Source: an uncultured Saprospiraceae bacterium
Lineage (GTDB): Bacteria; Bacteroidota; Bacteroidia; Chitinophagales; Saprospiraceae
Length of the DNA: 64,000 bases
Assembly (NCBI GenBank): GCA_938015435.1
Contig: CALLPN010000002.1
Span: forward strand, 310,001 to 374,000
Direction: 5' to 3'
Each line of letters begins with the position of its first letter. Within the stretch, counting starts at the first letter, position 1. This document shows positions 1 through 8,640 of the stretch, piece after piece. The notes beneath the pieces are model-generated. The model searched no databases. It was not told where the DNA came from and saw only the letters and a list, made by a program, of their open reading frames with translations. A program made the translations under genes and the position numbers.

Positions 1-362
1 TAGGTTTCTTTATGAATGTTCATGAACCTCCGCAAGGATTTGCTCCTGGAAACTCTGAGAGATCGAATACCAAACATACTCTTGGAATGCTCAGCTCTAA
101 CGAACCAGGTTTCTACCTTGAGGGTGAGTATGGAATTAGAATCGAAAATCTCATGGTCGTAGTAGAGGATAAAGAAGGATGGTTAAAGTTTGATACTATT
201 ACCTTATTCCCAATTGCTACTAATCTTATAGACATGGATATCATGACCAATGATGAAACTGCATGGCTCAATGCGTATCACAAAGAGACTTATGATAAAG
301 TATCGCCAATGTTAGATGAAGAACATAAGGCATGGATGAAAGAAAAGTGTAAGGCTATATAA
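1..362 (+). CDS. Aminopeptidase P family (M24) metallopeptidase, C-terminal part
   Basis: Only the last ~120 residues are present; the reading frame is open from base 3 and reads GFFMNVHEPPQ, so the first ATG (base 12) is internal and the gene starts outside the window. The NVHEPP stretch matches the late His-containing motif of the M24 pita-bread fold, and the two later metal-binding glutamates are visible in NEPGFYLEGEYGIRIEN. Family members (Xaa-Pro aminopeptidase) remove N-terminal residues preceding proline with a dinuclear metal centre in the cytoplasm. A strong hairpin terminator follows the stop. The family call is confident; the exact substrate is not visible. Confidence 0.85.
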   Translation, partial: GFFMNVHEPPQGFAPGNSERSNTKHTLGMLSSNEPGFYLEGEYGIRIENLMVVVEDKEGWLKFDTITLFPIATNLIDMDIMTNDETAWLNAYHKETYDKVSPMLDEEHKAWMKEKCKAI

Positions 363-390
363 AAAAGCCAAAGATCTTGTTCGTTATAAT

Positions 391-445
391 GTCGAATCCA
401 TACATACTTCGTTAAATGGAAATGTTTGGATTCGACTTTTTTTTT
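391..445 (+). terminator. Rho-independent terminator after the M24 peptidase gene
   Basis: A perfect 10-bp stem (GTCGAATCCA at 391-400, TGGATTCGAC at 427-436) is followed directly by nine T residues (437-445). It lies 28 bases after the upstream stop codon and just before the aminotransferase gene, so it separates the two transcription units. Confidence 0.85.
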
Positions 446-479
446 GATAGCGTATTATTATTGTCGTTAAACAAAGCAA

Positions 480-1613
480 ATGAAAAACCGTAACTATCTA
501 AACAGCGCTGGTGCAGCTATCATGAGTGATCGTACTGTCGAAGTAATTACTGACTATCTTAAACTAGAGCAGCAAATCGGTGGCTATGAAGCGATGTTTG
601 CGTCCGCAGAAGAACAAGCAATATTTTATACAAGAGTACAAGTGCTAATCAATGCTAATGATGTAACTGAGATCGCTTATACTGATGGTGGTAGTCGTGG
701 ATGGAATTCTTTACTCAATGGCTTGGACCAAAATACGGTTGACAGTTTCGTTACGTTATCCAGTGAGTATGTTACCAATATTACAACCTTGAAAATATTG
801 GCGGATAAGTATAATAAACCTTTGCATATCATACCTTGTAAGATAGATGGTAGCTTTGAGATAGATCTCTTAGCTGAGAAAGTGGTAATGGGAAAATGTT
901 GTATTGCGATCAGTGAAGCCACAGCACAAGGATCTATCGTAAACCCTATAGAGGCCATTGGAGAAATAGCTCAAAAAAACAATGCAATCTATATAGTAGA
1001 TGGCACTCAATCGACCGGACAAATACCGATAGATGTGCAGGCTATGAAATGTCATGCGTTTACTGCCAATGGACGAAAGTGGTTGCGAGGACCAAGAGGA
1101 ACAGGATTTATGTTTATAAAATCAGGTGCTCCTTTTACGACTCAAATATTAGATGGAAGTAGTTCAAGAGCTTACAGTGTTAATGGCGAAATAAAAGTAG
1201 ACGTAGTCGATACCGCTAGACAATTCGAAATGTGGGAAAGGTGCATTGGTAATATGCTAGGATTATCTCAGGCCATCAAAGAATACTTAGATCTAGGACC
1301 AACAACAGTCCATGAGCAAATTGTAAAATATGCTAATCAAATAAGAAAAACAATCTGCGGCAATGAAAATATATTTCTTGTAGGAAAAGTGGGTTCGAAA
1401 TCTGGGATCATAGGGTTCATCGCAAAAGATGAAGAAACTCACATTCGAATATCAGACCTTTTTTCCAAAAACGATATAACTATTAGCGTAGTAAATGAGT
1501 GGGCTTGTCCATTATTTTTTGATAAAAAGACCCAAGTATATAGATTAGCTGCTCATCACGATGTAAGCCCAAAACGCATCGAAAAACTATGCAAGGTAAT
1601 CAGTGAAGTGTAG
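480..1613 (+). CDS. Class V aminotransferase (PLP-dependent, cysteine desulfurase-like fold)
   Basis: 377 residues, the usual length for class V PLP enzymes. Visible marks are the N-terminal YLNSAGAAI segment, the VDGTQSTGQ motif whose Asp would contact the pyridine nitrogen (about residue 172), and the cofactor lysine Lys200 in NGRKWLRGPRGTGF. The class includes cysteine desulfurases, isopenicillin-N epimerases and selenocysteine lyases. The YLNSAG start and RGPRGTGF box resemble the epimerase/ergothioneine-lyase-like branch more than IscS, but the substrate cannot be told from sequence. The gene stands alone on the plus strand and converges on the polyketide operon, its last 14 bases overlapping the end of the phosphopantetheinyl transferase gene. 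Confidence 0.8.
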   Translation: MKNRNYLNSAGAAIMSDRTVEVITDYLKLEQQIGGYEAMFASAEEQAIFYTRVQVLINANDVTEIAYTDGGSRGWNSLLNGLDQNTVDSFVTLSSEYVTNITTLKILADKYNKPLHIIPCKIDGSFEIDLLAEKVVMGKCCIAISEATAQGSIVNPIEAIGEIAQKNNAIYIVDGTQSTGQIPIDVQAMKCHAFTANGRKWLRGPRGTGFMFIKSGAPFTTQILDGSSSRAYSVNGEIKVDVVDTARQFEMWERCIGNMLGLSQAIKEYLDLGPTTVHEQIVKYANQIRKTICGNENIFLVGKVGSKSGIIGFIAKDEETHIRISDLFSKNDITISVVNEWACPLFFDKKTQVYRLAAHHDVSPKRIEKLCKVISEV

Positions 1614-2172
1614 CGTATGAAAATGCTAAATATTTTCCGTGGTGTGTAATAGACAAATAAACGTCTTGCTTTATATTATCAAAGTATAATTCAGGGATTC
1701 CTAGTTCGGTCTTAATGATATCAATTTGATTTCTATTCCAATCTAGATCGACTGACAATTGATCTTTTATGATAGAGTAATAATCCTTCTTCACAGGGGT
1801 TTCGAAATTGACAACTTGATGTTTTACCTTTTCAGAAACATCTAAACTAGTCGATGAAAAAATATACTCCTCGCAGCAGATTGATGTGGTTCCATAATCT
1901 CTTCCTTCGATTGTTACAATACCTTTTTCATCACTCAATAATCTACACGCAATAGAAGAAGGATAAAAAGAACGCTCGTTAACACTTCTTACATATAATT
2001 TATAAACAGCTTCTTTCATACTCCACAACCTCCAAACAGTTTTAAAAGATTCACTTGAATCCGCTATAATTTCTTGTTCATGATCATTGAATATTTTATC
2101 CAAAAAACCTCTACGTGTCCAATCGCTATTCTTTAGAGTAAACTCTATATCTACGATATCATTACCAATCAC
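1600..2172 (-). CDS. 4'-phosphopantetheinyl transferase superfamily protein
   Basis: 190 residues with both signature blocks of the family: IGNDIVDI at residues 2-9 (metal-binding Asp) and W50-S-M-K-E-A-V-Y-K58 (the W..KEA..K motif). These enzymes move the phosphopantetheine arm of coenzyme A onto the serine of a carrier protein. It is the last gene of the operon, overlaps the carrier-protein gene by 4 bases, and most likely activates that protein. It is longer than a typical AcpS (~125 residues) and shorter than Sfp (~225), so the subclass is open. The 3' end overlaps the convergent aminotransferase gene. Confidence 0.85.
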   Translation of the reverse strand: MIGNDIVDIEFTLKNSDWTRRGFLDKIFNDHEQEIIADSSESFKTVWRLWSMKEAVYKLYVRSVNERSFYPSSIACRLLSDEKGIVTIEGRDYGTTSICCEEYIFSSTSLDVSEKVKHQVVNFETPVKKDYYSIIKDQLSVDLDWNRNQIDIIKTELGIPELYFDNIKQDVYLSITHHGKYLAFSYATLH

Positions 2173-2426
2173 TTACTTGCCAATTTTTCTTGAATCACTT
2201 CCAAAGATGCTTTGACATTGAGCATTTTGTCCATAGAATCATTATCTATTTCTATGTCATACTTATCTTCTATATCCAATACTACATCTACTAGATTGGC
2301 AGAATTAATCTTAAGGTCGTTAATGAAATCTGTAGCTTCACTTATATTATCAAATGCTTCTTGATCTTGGATATAAGGTTTCACTATCTCTTTGAGATCA
2401 TCAATCAATTTTACTTTATCGCTCAT
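2169..2426 (-). CDS. Acyl carrier protein
   Basis: 85 acidic residues with the four-helix carrier-protein pattern. The attachment serine is Ser42 in KINSANLVDVVL, where the usual DSL is replaced by NSA; the following LVDVVLDIEDKYDIEI matches the recognition helix. It would carry growing acyl chains for the ketosynthase, dehydratase and reductase encoded just upstream, and possibly hand the finished chain to the type III polyketide synthase as starter. It overlaps its neighbours by 4 bases on both sides, so translation is likely coupled. The changed DSL motif suggests a pathway-specific carrier, not the housekeeping AcpP. Confidence 0.85.
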   Translation of the reverse strand: MSDKVKLIDDLKEIVKPYIQDQEAFDNISEATDFINDLKINSANLVDVVLDIEDKYDIEIDNDSMDKMLNVKASLEVIQEKLASK

Positions 2427-3739
2427 TTGTCTAAGTTATACTTTTTAAAAATTATACAGCCATTTACGTCGCCAAACCCAAAACTCGCTTTCGCCACTAT
2501 ATTTATTTCTTTGTCCACCTTTTTCTTAGGAATACAATCTTCGGATATCAATGATATAATATCTTGGCTTACGTCTTCACAATTAATATTAGGAAAAATA
2601 AATTGATCTCGTATCTGTAGAACACAAGCTACACTTTCTATAGATCCAGCAGCTGACAAGCAATGCCCTACCATAGACTTTAGCGAATTGATAGGCGGAA
2701 ACTCATCTCCAGACAAACCTAGCGAATCTGTCCAATTTTTAATTTCCATATGGTCATTCTTTGTAGCTGTAAGGTGACCGTTAATCGTATCTATGTCTTT
2801 AGCATCTATAGATGATTTTTCAATTGCTTTAGAGATGCATTGTTGTACTGCCTCATCATTCGGAATAGTCATGGAACCGCCATTTCTTTGACCTCCAGAA
2901 TTAATGTGCCCTCCTAAAATTTCAGCGTAGATAGTAGCATTTCTTGCCAAGGCACTTTCGAGAGATTCTAAGATCAAAGCTCCAGCTCCGCCTCCTGGCA
3001 CAAATCCAGACGCAGTTGCACTCATAGGTCGTGACCCTTGTACCGGTAACTCATTGTGCTTGTAAGTAAGTACTCGCATAGCATCAAATCCTCCCCATAG
3101 ATATGCTCCATCATCACTACAACTTCCTACTAGCATTCGCTTAGCATCACCTGCAACTATTCGATCATAGCCCATCATGATAGCCTCTGTGCCGGTAGTA
3201 CACGCAGAGGAATTCGTCGTAACCTGATTACCTAATCCTAATATTCCTCCGAGGTAAGCACTCACTCCACTAACCATAGTTTGAGCCACTGCAGTACTCC
3301 CCAATCGTCTTACTTTGTTATCATCAATCTTGTATATAGATTCTCTAAATTTACCAACGCTCGAAGTTCCTGTTCCAAATATAGTTCCACTATCAAAGTC
3401 CACTTTATCGTCAATACTTAATCCAGCATCTCTCCATGCATCCATCCCTGCCATACAGCCATAAAGGATTCCATTACTATCAAAATTTCTTAATTGTAGA
3501 TCTGTTAGATACTCACGCTTTTTGTCTTCACTAATCTCTGGGACACCACCAATACAACAAGAAAACCCTAAATCCTTAAGCTTAGGAAAATACCTTATTC
3601 CTGATCGCCCATCTTTGATTGCCTCACAAAACGAATTGACACCCACACCATTAGAAGCGACTACTCCTAAGCCTGTGATTACCACTCTTGTCTTTGCAGA
3701 TTGTTTAGAATATTGACTACTCATTGAATTGTTTTCCAT
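2423..3739 (-). CDS. Beta-ketoacyl-ACP synthase (KAS I/II, FabF-like)
   Basis: 438 residues, thiolase fold. The Cys-His-His triad is complete: Cys180 in NSSACTTGTEAI, His322 in NGHLTATKND and His359 in MVGHCLSAAG, with the supporting Lys354 in NSLKSM. The protein should elongate acyl-ACP by decarboxylative condensation with malonyl-ACP. No chain-length-factor partner or KAS III is encoded nearby, so initiation presumably borrows general fatty-acid enzymes. It lies between the dehydratase gene (9 bases upstream) and the carrier-protein gene (4-base overlap). Confidence 0.88.
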   Translation of the reverse strand: MENNSMSSQYSKQSAKTRVVITGLGVVASNGVGVNSFCEAIKDGRSGIRYFPKLKDLGFSCCIGGVPEISEDKKREYLTDLQLRNFDSNGILYGCMAGMDAWRDAGLSIDDKVDFDSGTIFGTGTSSVGKFRESIYKIDDNKVRRLGSTAVAQTMVSGVSAYLGGILGLGNQVTTNSSACTTGTEAIMMGYDRIVAGDAKRMLVGSCSDDGAYLWGGFDAMRVLTYKHNELPVQGSRPMSATASGFVPGGGAGALILESLESALARNATIYAEILGGHINSGGQRNGGSMTIPNDEAVQQCISKAIEKSSIDAKDIDTINGHLTATKNDHMEIKNWTDSLGLSGDEFPPINSLKSMVGHCLSAAGSIESVACVLQIRDQFIFPNINCEDVSQDIISLISEDCIPKKKVDKEINIVAKASFGFGDVNGCIIFKKYNLDK

Positions 3740-3748
3740 GATATATAA

Positions 3749-4186
3749 TTATGACTTTACCATTCCTGATATTGTACCTCTACATACTAATTGATTTTTT
3801 TCATTATACATTTCTACTTTGCATTTCAGTTTATTAAATCTAAAATATTCTTTACTACTCTTCACTGTTACTTTCTCAGATGGCCATACTGGTATATAAT
3901 AATCTATGGCGTTAGATGTCATTGCTATCTGTATATCTGCATTTGATTTTTGTTGATTTTTGATAAGCAAAACGCCTATGCACACCAAACCAATTTGTGC
4001 CATGGTCTCAGTGAGTATTACTCCAGGAGTAATCGGATTACCTTTAAAATGTCCCTGATAGAAAGGTAAATCCGAAGGATAAGTATATGTACCTACCACA
4101 GAATTTTCATCTATGCTAACGATCTCGTCTACAAAGAGAAACGGATACTCGTAAGGCAATGATGATATAATTTCTTTTGATGTCAT
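3749..4186 (-). CDS. 3-hydroxyacyl-ACP dehydratase, FabZ-like hotdog protein
   Basis: 145 residues, the length of FabZ. The hotdog signature is intact: PYEYPFLFVD near the N terminus, then the catalytic pair His46 in YQGHFKGNP and Glu60 in ILTETMAQIG. It should dehydrate 3-hydroxyacyl-ACP to the 2-enoyl form in the same cycle as the neighbouring ketosynthase and enoyl reductase. It sits one base from the reductase gene and nine bases from the ketosynthase gene. No ketoreductase (FabG) is obvious in the operon, so that step may come from the housekeeping pathway. Confidence 0.85.
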   Translation of the reverse strand: MTSKEIISSLPYEYPFLFVDEIVSIDENSVVGTYTYPSDLPFYQGHFKGNPITPGVILTETMAQIGLVCIGVLLIKNQQKSNADIQIAMTSNAIDYYIPVWPSEKVTVKSSKEYFRFNKLKCKVEMYNEKNQLVCRGTISGMVKS

Positions 4187-4187
4187 A

Positions 4188-4988
4188 TTAACTTAAATGT
4201 TCTCCACCATCTACTGGAATGATAGTTCCTGTAATCCATTTTGCTTCATCGCGTGTGAGCAAATAAACTACAGCTGCCACATCTTCTGGAGTGGTCAATC
4301 TTTTGTTGGGATTCCGCTTCAATGTATGCTCTCTTATATCATCGCTACCAGGAATCATTCTGAACGAAGCCGTATCCGTAACTCCTGCTTGAATACAATT
4401 GGCTTTAATTCCTAAAGGTGCATACTCTAGAGCTATGTTTCTGGTGATGGCTTCTAGCGCGACTTTGGCTGTAGATACTGCAGCATAGTTAGGCCATGCT
4501 TTAGTATTCCCTTCACTGGTAAAACTTATTATCCTAGCGTCTTCAGAAAACAATTTTTGAGCAACTATATCTTTTGTCCAATCATATAGACTTATCGCCA
4601 TACTCTCTATCGTCAATCGAAAATCATCATTCTGTAAAGTAGTACCTTGCTCAGCATGCATCGGCTTTAAATTACCTTTAGCAATACTGTGAACTAATAC
4701 TTTTACACTTCCTTCATTCCCTATTTTATCTTTAAGGCTCTGCAGTACATTACTTCTATTTTCTACTTTGATCGCATCTAGATTATAATGAAATAATTGA
4801 ACATTGTTTTGCTTTTTAATTTCTTCGAAAGTAGATTCTATTACTGACATTTCACTTCGTCTTACCCGATAGATCAGGCAAAGATTCATACCATGCTTGG
4901 CTAGCTTCTTTGCTGTAGCTAATCCAAATCCACTGGAAGCACCAAGTATGATTGCCCACTCGTTTTTGAACGTGTTATTATCTACCAT
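4188..4988 (-). CDS. Enoyl-ACP reductase-like short-chain dehydrogenase (FabI/FabL type)
   Basis: 266-residue Rossmann protein. The nucleotide-binding glycines are in LGASSGFGLA (residues 15-24). VHSIAKGN at 99-106 resembles the VHSIA box of FabI. The catalytic pair is Tyr168 and Lys175, i.e. the Y-x6-K spacing of enoyl reductases and not the Y-x3-K of ordinary ketoreductases. Near the C terminus WITGTIIPVDGG is typical of the superfamily. The likely role is the last reduction of each acyl elongation cycle. The unusual YRVRRSE after strand 2 suggests NADPH preference (inference). The start overlaps the polyketide synthase gene by 7 bases. Confidence 0.8.
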   Translation of the reverse strand: MVDNNTFKNEWAIILGASSGFGLATAKKLAKHGMNLCLIYRVRRSEMSVIESTFEEIKKQNNVQLFHYNLDAIKVENRSNVLQSLKDKIGNEGSVKVLVHSIAKGNLKPMHAEQGTTLQNDDFRLTIESMAISLYDWTKDIVAQKLFSEDARIISFTSEGNTKAWPNYAAVSTAKVALEAITRNIALEYAPLGIKANCIQAGVTDTASFRMIPGSDDIREHTLKRNPNKRLTTPEDVAAVVYLLTRDEAKWITGTIIPVDGGEHLS

Positions 4989-6034
4989 CTAAGTAATAAT
5001 CTTTGCGCTGTAAATCCAGGACCAAAACTTAACATTAATCCTATATCACCTTTCTTAGGTTTTTGAGAAATAAATCGCTCTAAGACATAAAGTACTGTAG
5101 CGCTTGACATATTTCCATACTCTCTAAGAATTTCTTTTGTATTATCTATGTTCTTACCCAATGAGCCAAATATCTCTTGTATCGTGTTTACTATTTTTTT
5201 TCCTCCAGGATGAAATATCAAATGATCGACATCCTGAATAGTCAATCCATGATTTTCCAAGAAAGGGTAAACGATCATCGGAAAATGTTCTGCAATTTTA
5301 TCCGGCACTTCTTTATCGAGAACCATTTGCAATCCGGTGTTGGTCAATTCAAAGCCCATCATATGCTCGGCATCATAAAAATGATACATTGCTTCTCCAA
5401 TAATTTCCGGTCCTTCTTCTTCTTCGTATGAAGATAATATCGCACAAGAGCAACCATCTCCAAAAATTGCTGCACTAACAATATTAGTCATAGAATAATC
5501 ATTCAACTGGAAAGTAGCTGTCGGTGACTCAATCGCTAAGATCAAAGCTCGCTTATTAGGATTAGCCTTCAAAAATTTATTAGCGTATATGAAAGCTGAT
5601 ACTCCAGCTACACAGCCCATTTCTGTTACTGGCAGTCTCACTACATCTTGCTTCATACCTAACCTATTGATCAAGTATGCGTCGATGGACGGTATCATAA
5701 TACCTGTACAACTTACACTGATGATATAGTCGATATCTTTAGCATCTAATCCAGATTCTTTGAGTGCTTTTTTAGCTGTTTTTTCAGCCAACTCTATACA
5801 CTCACGTCGATATATATTATTTTTCTCCTCAAACGATGTAGCGGTAAATACTTCATCCGGATTCATAATGGAATATCGCTTATCTACTCCAGCGTTCTCG
5901 AATATTTTTTTTGCCTTACGCTGATATCTCTCATCGTGATCCGAAAGCCACACCTTCAGCAAAGGCAATACATCTTCTGTGTTTCTGGAATATGATGGCA
6001 CTTGTTTTACAACCGTAGTTACTTTGACGCTCAT
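4982..6034 (-). CDS. Type III polyketide synthase (chalcone/alkylresorcinol synthase family)
   Basis: 350 residues, the family length. The full catalytic triad is present: Cys141 in TEMGCVAGVSAF, His275 in FHPGGKK and Asn308 in YGNMSSAT; the C-terminal LSFGPGF loop is also typical. Such enzymes extend an acyl starter with malonyl-CoA and cyclise it to a resorcinol, pyrone or related ring. In a known Streptomyces phenolic-lipid set a type III synthase is paired with a methyltransferase and a flavin hydroxylase, the same three activities found side by side here. The adjacent fatty-acid genes suggest a long acyl starter. The product is inference. Confidence 0.92.
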   Translation of the reverse strand: MSVKVTTVVKQVPSYSRNTEDVLPLLKVWLSDHDERYQRKAKKIFENAGVDKRYSIMNPDEVFTATSFEEKNNIYRRECIELAEKTAKKALKESGLDAKDIDYIISVSCTGIMIPSIDAYLINRLGMKQDVVRLPVTEMGCVAGVSAFIYANKFLKANPNKRALILAIESPTATFQLNDYSMTNIVSAAIFGDGCSCAILSSYEEEEGPEIIGEAMYHFYDAEHMMGFELTNTGLQMVLDKEVPDKIAEHFPMIVYPFLENHGLTIQDVDHLIFHPGGKKIVNTIQEIFGSLGKNIDNTKEILREYGNMSSATVLYVLERFISQKPKKGDIGLMLSFGPGFTAQRLLLRW

Positions 6035-6738
6035 TTCTTAAATATTATCCATTGGTACCGGAATGCCCACTTCCATTTTATTTGGCTTTTGCTTTTTAAA
6101 CGATCTGCAAAATTTTGAAAATCTTCTTTTCTAAATGCTTTTCTTATTGACAACTTTCCATCTTCTTTCATCATATGATTAGAGACGAACAATGTAATCA
6201 ATTGAAAAAGATGATAAGCCATAGGATGTCTATGAAGATCATTTACTATGACTCCTATTGTAGATTTTTGTTCGAGAGACTCGACTAGCTTAAATGCTAC
6301 ATCATCTTCAAAATGATGAAGAAACAATGTACATAAAGCGATATCGTAATTGATAGACTTAAACTCTGAAGACAGTACATCTTGCTTAAGGTATTTTATA
6401 TCATCATATTCTTTCGAAAGTTCTATCGCATAATCTATCGTAGCTTGATTCGCATCTATACCTAACATATCAAATTGATAACCTTTAGCTTTTCCCGCTT
6501 TGCTCAATGCACGCAACATATCACCATTGCCACAGCCTAGATCGACTATCGACACTGACTTGTCTTTGGGATGTCCTTTTAATAATTCCATTACCCCTTT
6601 TACGGTCAATTTATTTCCACCCAGAAATTGATTGATCGTAGCTATCTTATCTAGACTATCAATCAATATATCTCCTGACATATCGAGATCATCCATGATC
6701 TCTTCCTCTTTACTTCTATGCGTTGTATCTATCCACAT
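6031..6738 (-). CDS. Class I SAM-dependent methyltransferase
   Basis: 235 residues. Motif I VDLGCGNGDML (about residues 66-76) and the acidic end of strand 2 (LGIDAN) define the SAM site; IALCTLFLHHFED gives the motif IV/post region common in small-molecule O- or C-methyltransferases. It lies between the flavoprotein and the polyketide synthase, overlapping the latter by 4 bases, so methylation of the polyketide ring is the likely job. An alternative internal start (MDDLDMSG, residue 15) would shorten it slightly. The target atom cannot be told from sequence. Confidence 0.82.
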   Translation of the reverse strand: MWIDTTHRSKEEEIMDDLDMSGDILIDSLDKIATINQFLGGNKLTVKGVMELLKGHPKDKSVSIVDLGCGNGDMLRALSKAGKAKGYQFDMLGIDANQATIDYAIELSKEYDDIKYLKQDVLSSEFKSINYDIALCTLFLHHFEDDVAFKLVESLEQKSTIGVIVNDLHRHPMAYHLFQLITLFVSNHMMKEDGKLSIRKAFRKEDFQNFADRLKSKSQIKWKWAFRYQWIIFKK

Positions 6739-6741
6739 ATA

Positions 6742-7860
6742 TTACAATTTCATTGGTTTTCCGTGAGTCATCTTTATTATTCTAGGCAGTATATTAGGAA
6801 ATAGTTTGATCAATGAAGCAAGACCTTCAGTAAGAAATCCAATTTTAAATAATCTTGCAATGATATGTCCTGTGGCTAACCTAAATTGAAATTCATTTTT
6901 CCACCTGGCAGTATATTCCAATTCTAATTCTCGCCTAGATTCTATTTCTCCTTGAAAGTACTTATTGATTAAGTCAGAGGCGATATAAGCTGATCTGATC
7001 GCCATCCCCATTCCATTTCCTGCTAAGGGATGAATCATACTTGCACTGTCTCCACACATAATGATATGATCCTCTACAGGATTCTTTGTAGCAAATGATA
7101 TTTGACTAATGGTCAAGGGCTTATTAAACACTGGAGTCATTTTCTGGAGCGCCTCCTTCAAGTATTTGTTTTTGGTTACCACTTGCCTTTCAAAATCATC
7201 AATATTCTTATACTTCTTAAAAGACTTATAATCTGTGATATAACAAACATTAATTTTATCCGATTCTACTTTGGACAAACCACAATATCCACCATCGAAA
7301 TTATGCAAGCCAACAAGATCATCTGGAAAATCACCTTCGTAATGCGCTTTGACTGCTAAGTAGGGAGAACTCTCTTTCATAAAGGGTCGATTGAGATTGA
7401 CATCTATATTTGATCTCTTCCCAAAAGCACCGATGACTATTTCTGCTTCTTGTATCTCCTTGCTATCTGTTGTAATATTGAATCTTCCACCTTCATAATG
7501 GATCTCTTTTACACTAGCTTGTAAGATATTGACACCATTAGACTTAGCTATCTTCGCTAATGCATGATCCATACAATATCTACTGATTCCAAATCCACCT
7601 AGAGGTAATGTCGATGATATGTTTTTACCGCTTACAGTACTGAAGGATAATTGTTCTATCCGTTTCGCTCCATAAGCGAAGGGATCAAAACCTAGATATT
7701 GGAGATAAGGCAAGACCTCATTGGAGATGTATTCGCCACATACTTTATGTTTGGGATATGTATTTTTCTCTATCAATACTACATCCAGCCCTAGCTTAGA
7801 TAGGTGTATAGAACTAGCTAATCCAGCCAAACCTCCACCTATTATGACTATTTGATGCAT
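6742..7860 (-). CDS. FAD-dependent oxidoreductase (geranylgeranyl-reductase / monooxygenase-like)
   Basis: 372 residues. The N-terminal IVIIGGGLAGLASSIHLSKLG is the dinucleotide-binding fold, with IEKNTYPKHKVCGEYIS following as in the geranylgeranyl reductase and aromatic hydroxylase group. MCGDSASMIHPLAGNGMGMA around residue 275 is the second FAD motif (GD..H...G.G). It is the first gene of the operon, 3 bases before the methyltransferase gene. By analogy with flavoprotein hydroxylases next to type III synthases it may oxidise the ring to a hydroxyquinol or quinone; reduction of a side chain is the alternative. Confidence 0.82.
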   Translation of the reverse strand: MHQIVIIGGGLAGLASSIHLSKLGLDVVLIEKNTYPKHKVCGEYISNEVLPYLQYLGFDPFAYGAKRIEQLSFSTVSGKNISSTLPLGGFGISRYCMDHALAKIAKSNGVNILQASVKEIHYEGGRFNITTDSKEIQEAEIVIGAFGKRSNIDVNLNRPFMKESSPYLAVKAHYEGDFPDDLVGLHNFDGGYCGLSKVESDKINVCYITDYKSFKKYKNIDDFERQVVTKNKYLKEALQKMTPVFNKPLTISQISFATKNPVEDHIIMCGDSASMIHPLAGNGMGMAIRSAYIASDLINKYFQGEIESRRELELEYTARWKNEFQFRLATGHIIARLFKIGFLTEGLASLIKLFPNILPRIIKMTHGKPMKL

Positions 7861-7949
7861 CTGGTTGTTTTTTTTCGGTGAAGCATCTTAAGTCGTATCT
7901 TAATAGTTGAAATTAGGCAATTTAGCTGCAATCAATGAAATGTCTAACG

Positions 7950-7957
7950 CAAATTTA
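7950..7957 (-). promoter_or_regulatory. Candidate -7 box for the polyketide operon
   Basis: On the minus strand the bases read TAAATTTG, a perfect match to the Bacteroidota -7 consensus TAnnTTTG, about 90 bases before the first gene of the operon. No clear TTG -33 box was found at the right distance, and the consensus is short in an AT-rich genome, so this is only a candidate. Confidence 0.35.
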
Positions 7958-8219
7958 GATGCTTTTGTTTGTACTAGAGGAAAATAGACAAAAAGGAGCC
8001 TATAGCACAGGCCAGGCCAAAACAATTAGATCGATTAAGCTTGATTATACCCAAACTGCTTAAGCGCGTTCACTGTGTATTCGTTATCCAATATGTACAT
8101 TTAATTAGTCTATGTAGGTAAAAAACAATGAGTGTCTGAAATTCTAACCCAAACAATTAGTAATACTCACAGATAAACTATTTCTTTGTGGTATTATTAT
8201 AATAGCAAAATCAATAGCT

Positions 8220-8345
8220 ATGGGTGGAAATAACAACGATTGGGGAAAGAAAGGAGTTTGGTTCGGTAAAGGAATCATTGGCATAGCCATATTCTTACTT
8301 CTACTTATCTATCTCTATTCGAGTAACATGAACTACCTCAACTAG
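8220..8345 (+). CDS. Small single-span membrane protein, 41 residues
   Basis: ATG at 8220 opens a 41-codon frame ending TAG. The protein begins MGGNNNDWGKKGVWFGKG and continues into a ~16-residue hydrophobic stretch (IIGIAIFLLLLIYLY), a plausible single membrane span with a basic, cytoplasmic N side. The composition is protein-like and not random, and it sits alone in a 780-base space between the polyketide operon and the amylase gene. No family is recognised and no function is proposed. It could be a chance frame, since no strong initiation signal is visible. Confidence 0.45.
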   Translation: MGGNNNDWGKKGVWFGKGIIGIAIFLLLLIYLYSSNMNYLN

Positions 8346-8499
8346 GATAGTCTTTTCTGTTACTTCTTATAATTCTAATATACTTCTTGCATTTTGCATT
8401 TAACTATAGGTGTTGGCCTAAGTGATGAAGAGAGGTGTCATCTATTATTTCTTTGATAGGATTGATTTAATTGAACTACGTACAATGTACGGGAATCTT

Positions 8500-8579
8500 G
8501 TCCATGTGTTATCGGAGTCCATGTGTTTATCGGAGTCCATGTGTTATCGGAGTCCATGTGTTATCGGAGTCCATGTGTT
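8500..8579. repeat. 17-bp tandem repeat, about 4.6 copies
   Basis: The unit ATCGGAGTCCATGTGTT occurs at 8511-8528 (with one extra T), 8529-8545, 8546-8562 and 8563-8579, preceded by the partial unit GTCCATGTGTT at 8500-8510. It lies in noncoding DNA about 60 bases downstream of the amylase stop codon. Frames running through it encode low-complexity peptides and are not believed. The rest of 8346-8640 holds nothing recognised. Confidence 0.9.
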
Positions 8580-8640
8580 TTTTCTGCGAAAAAACCACAT
8601 TCCCACTCCGACTTCGCGTGTTTGCTTCGCAAGCCACTGC

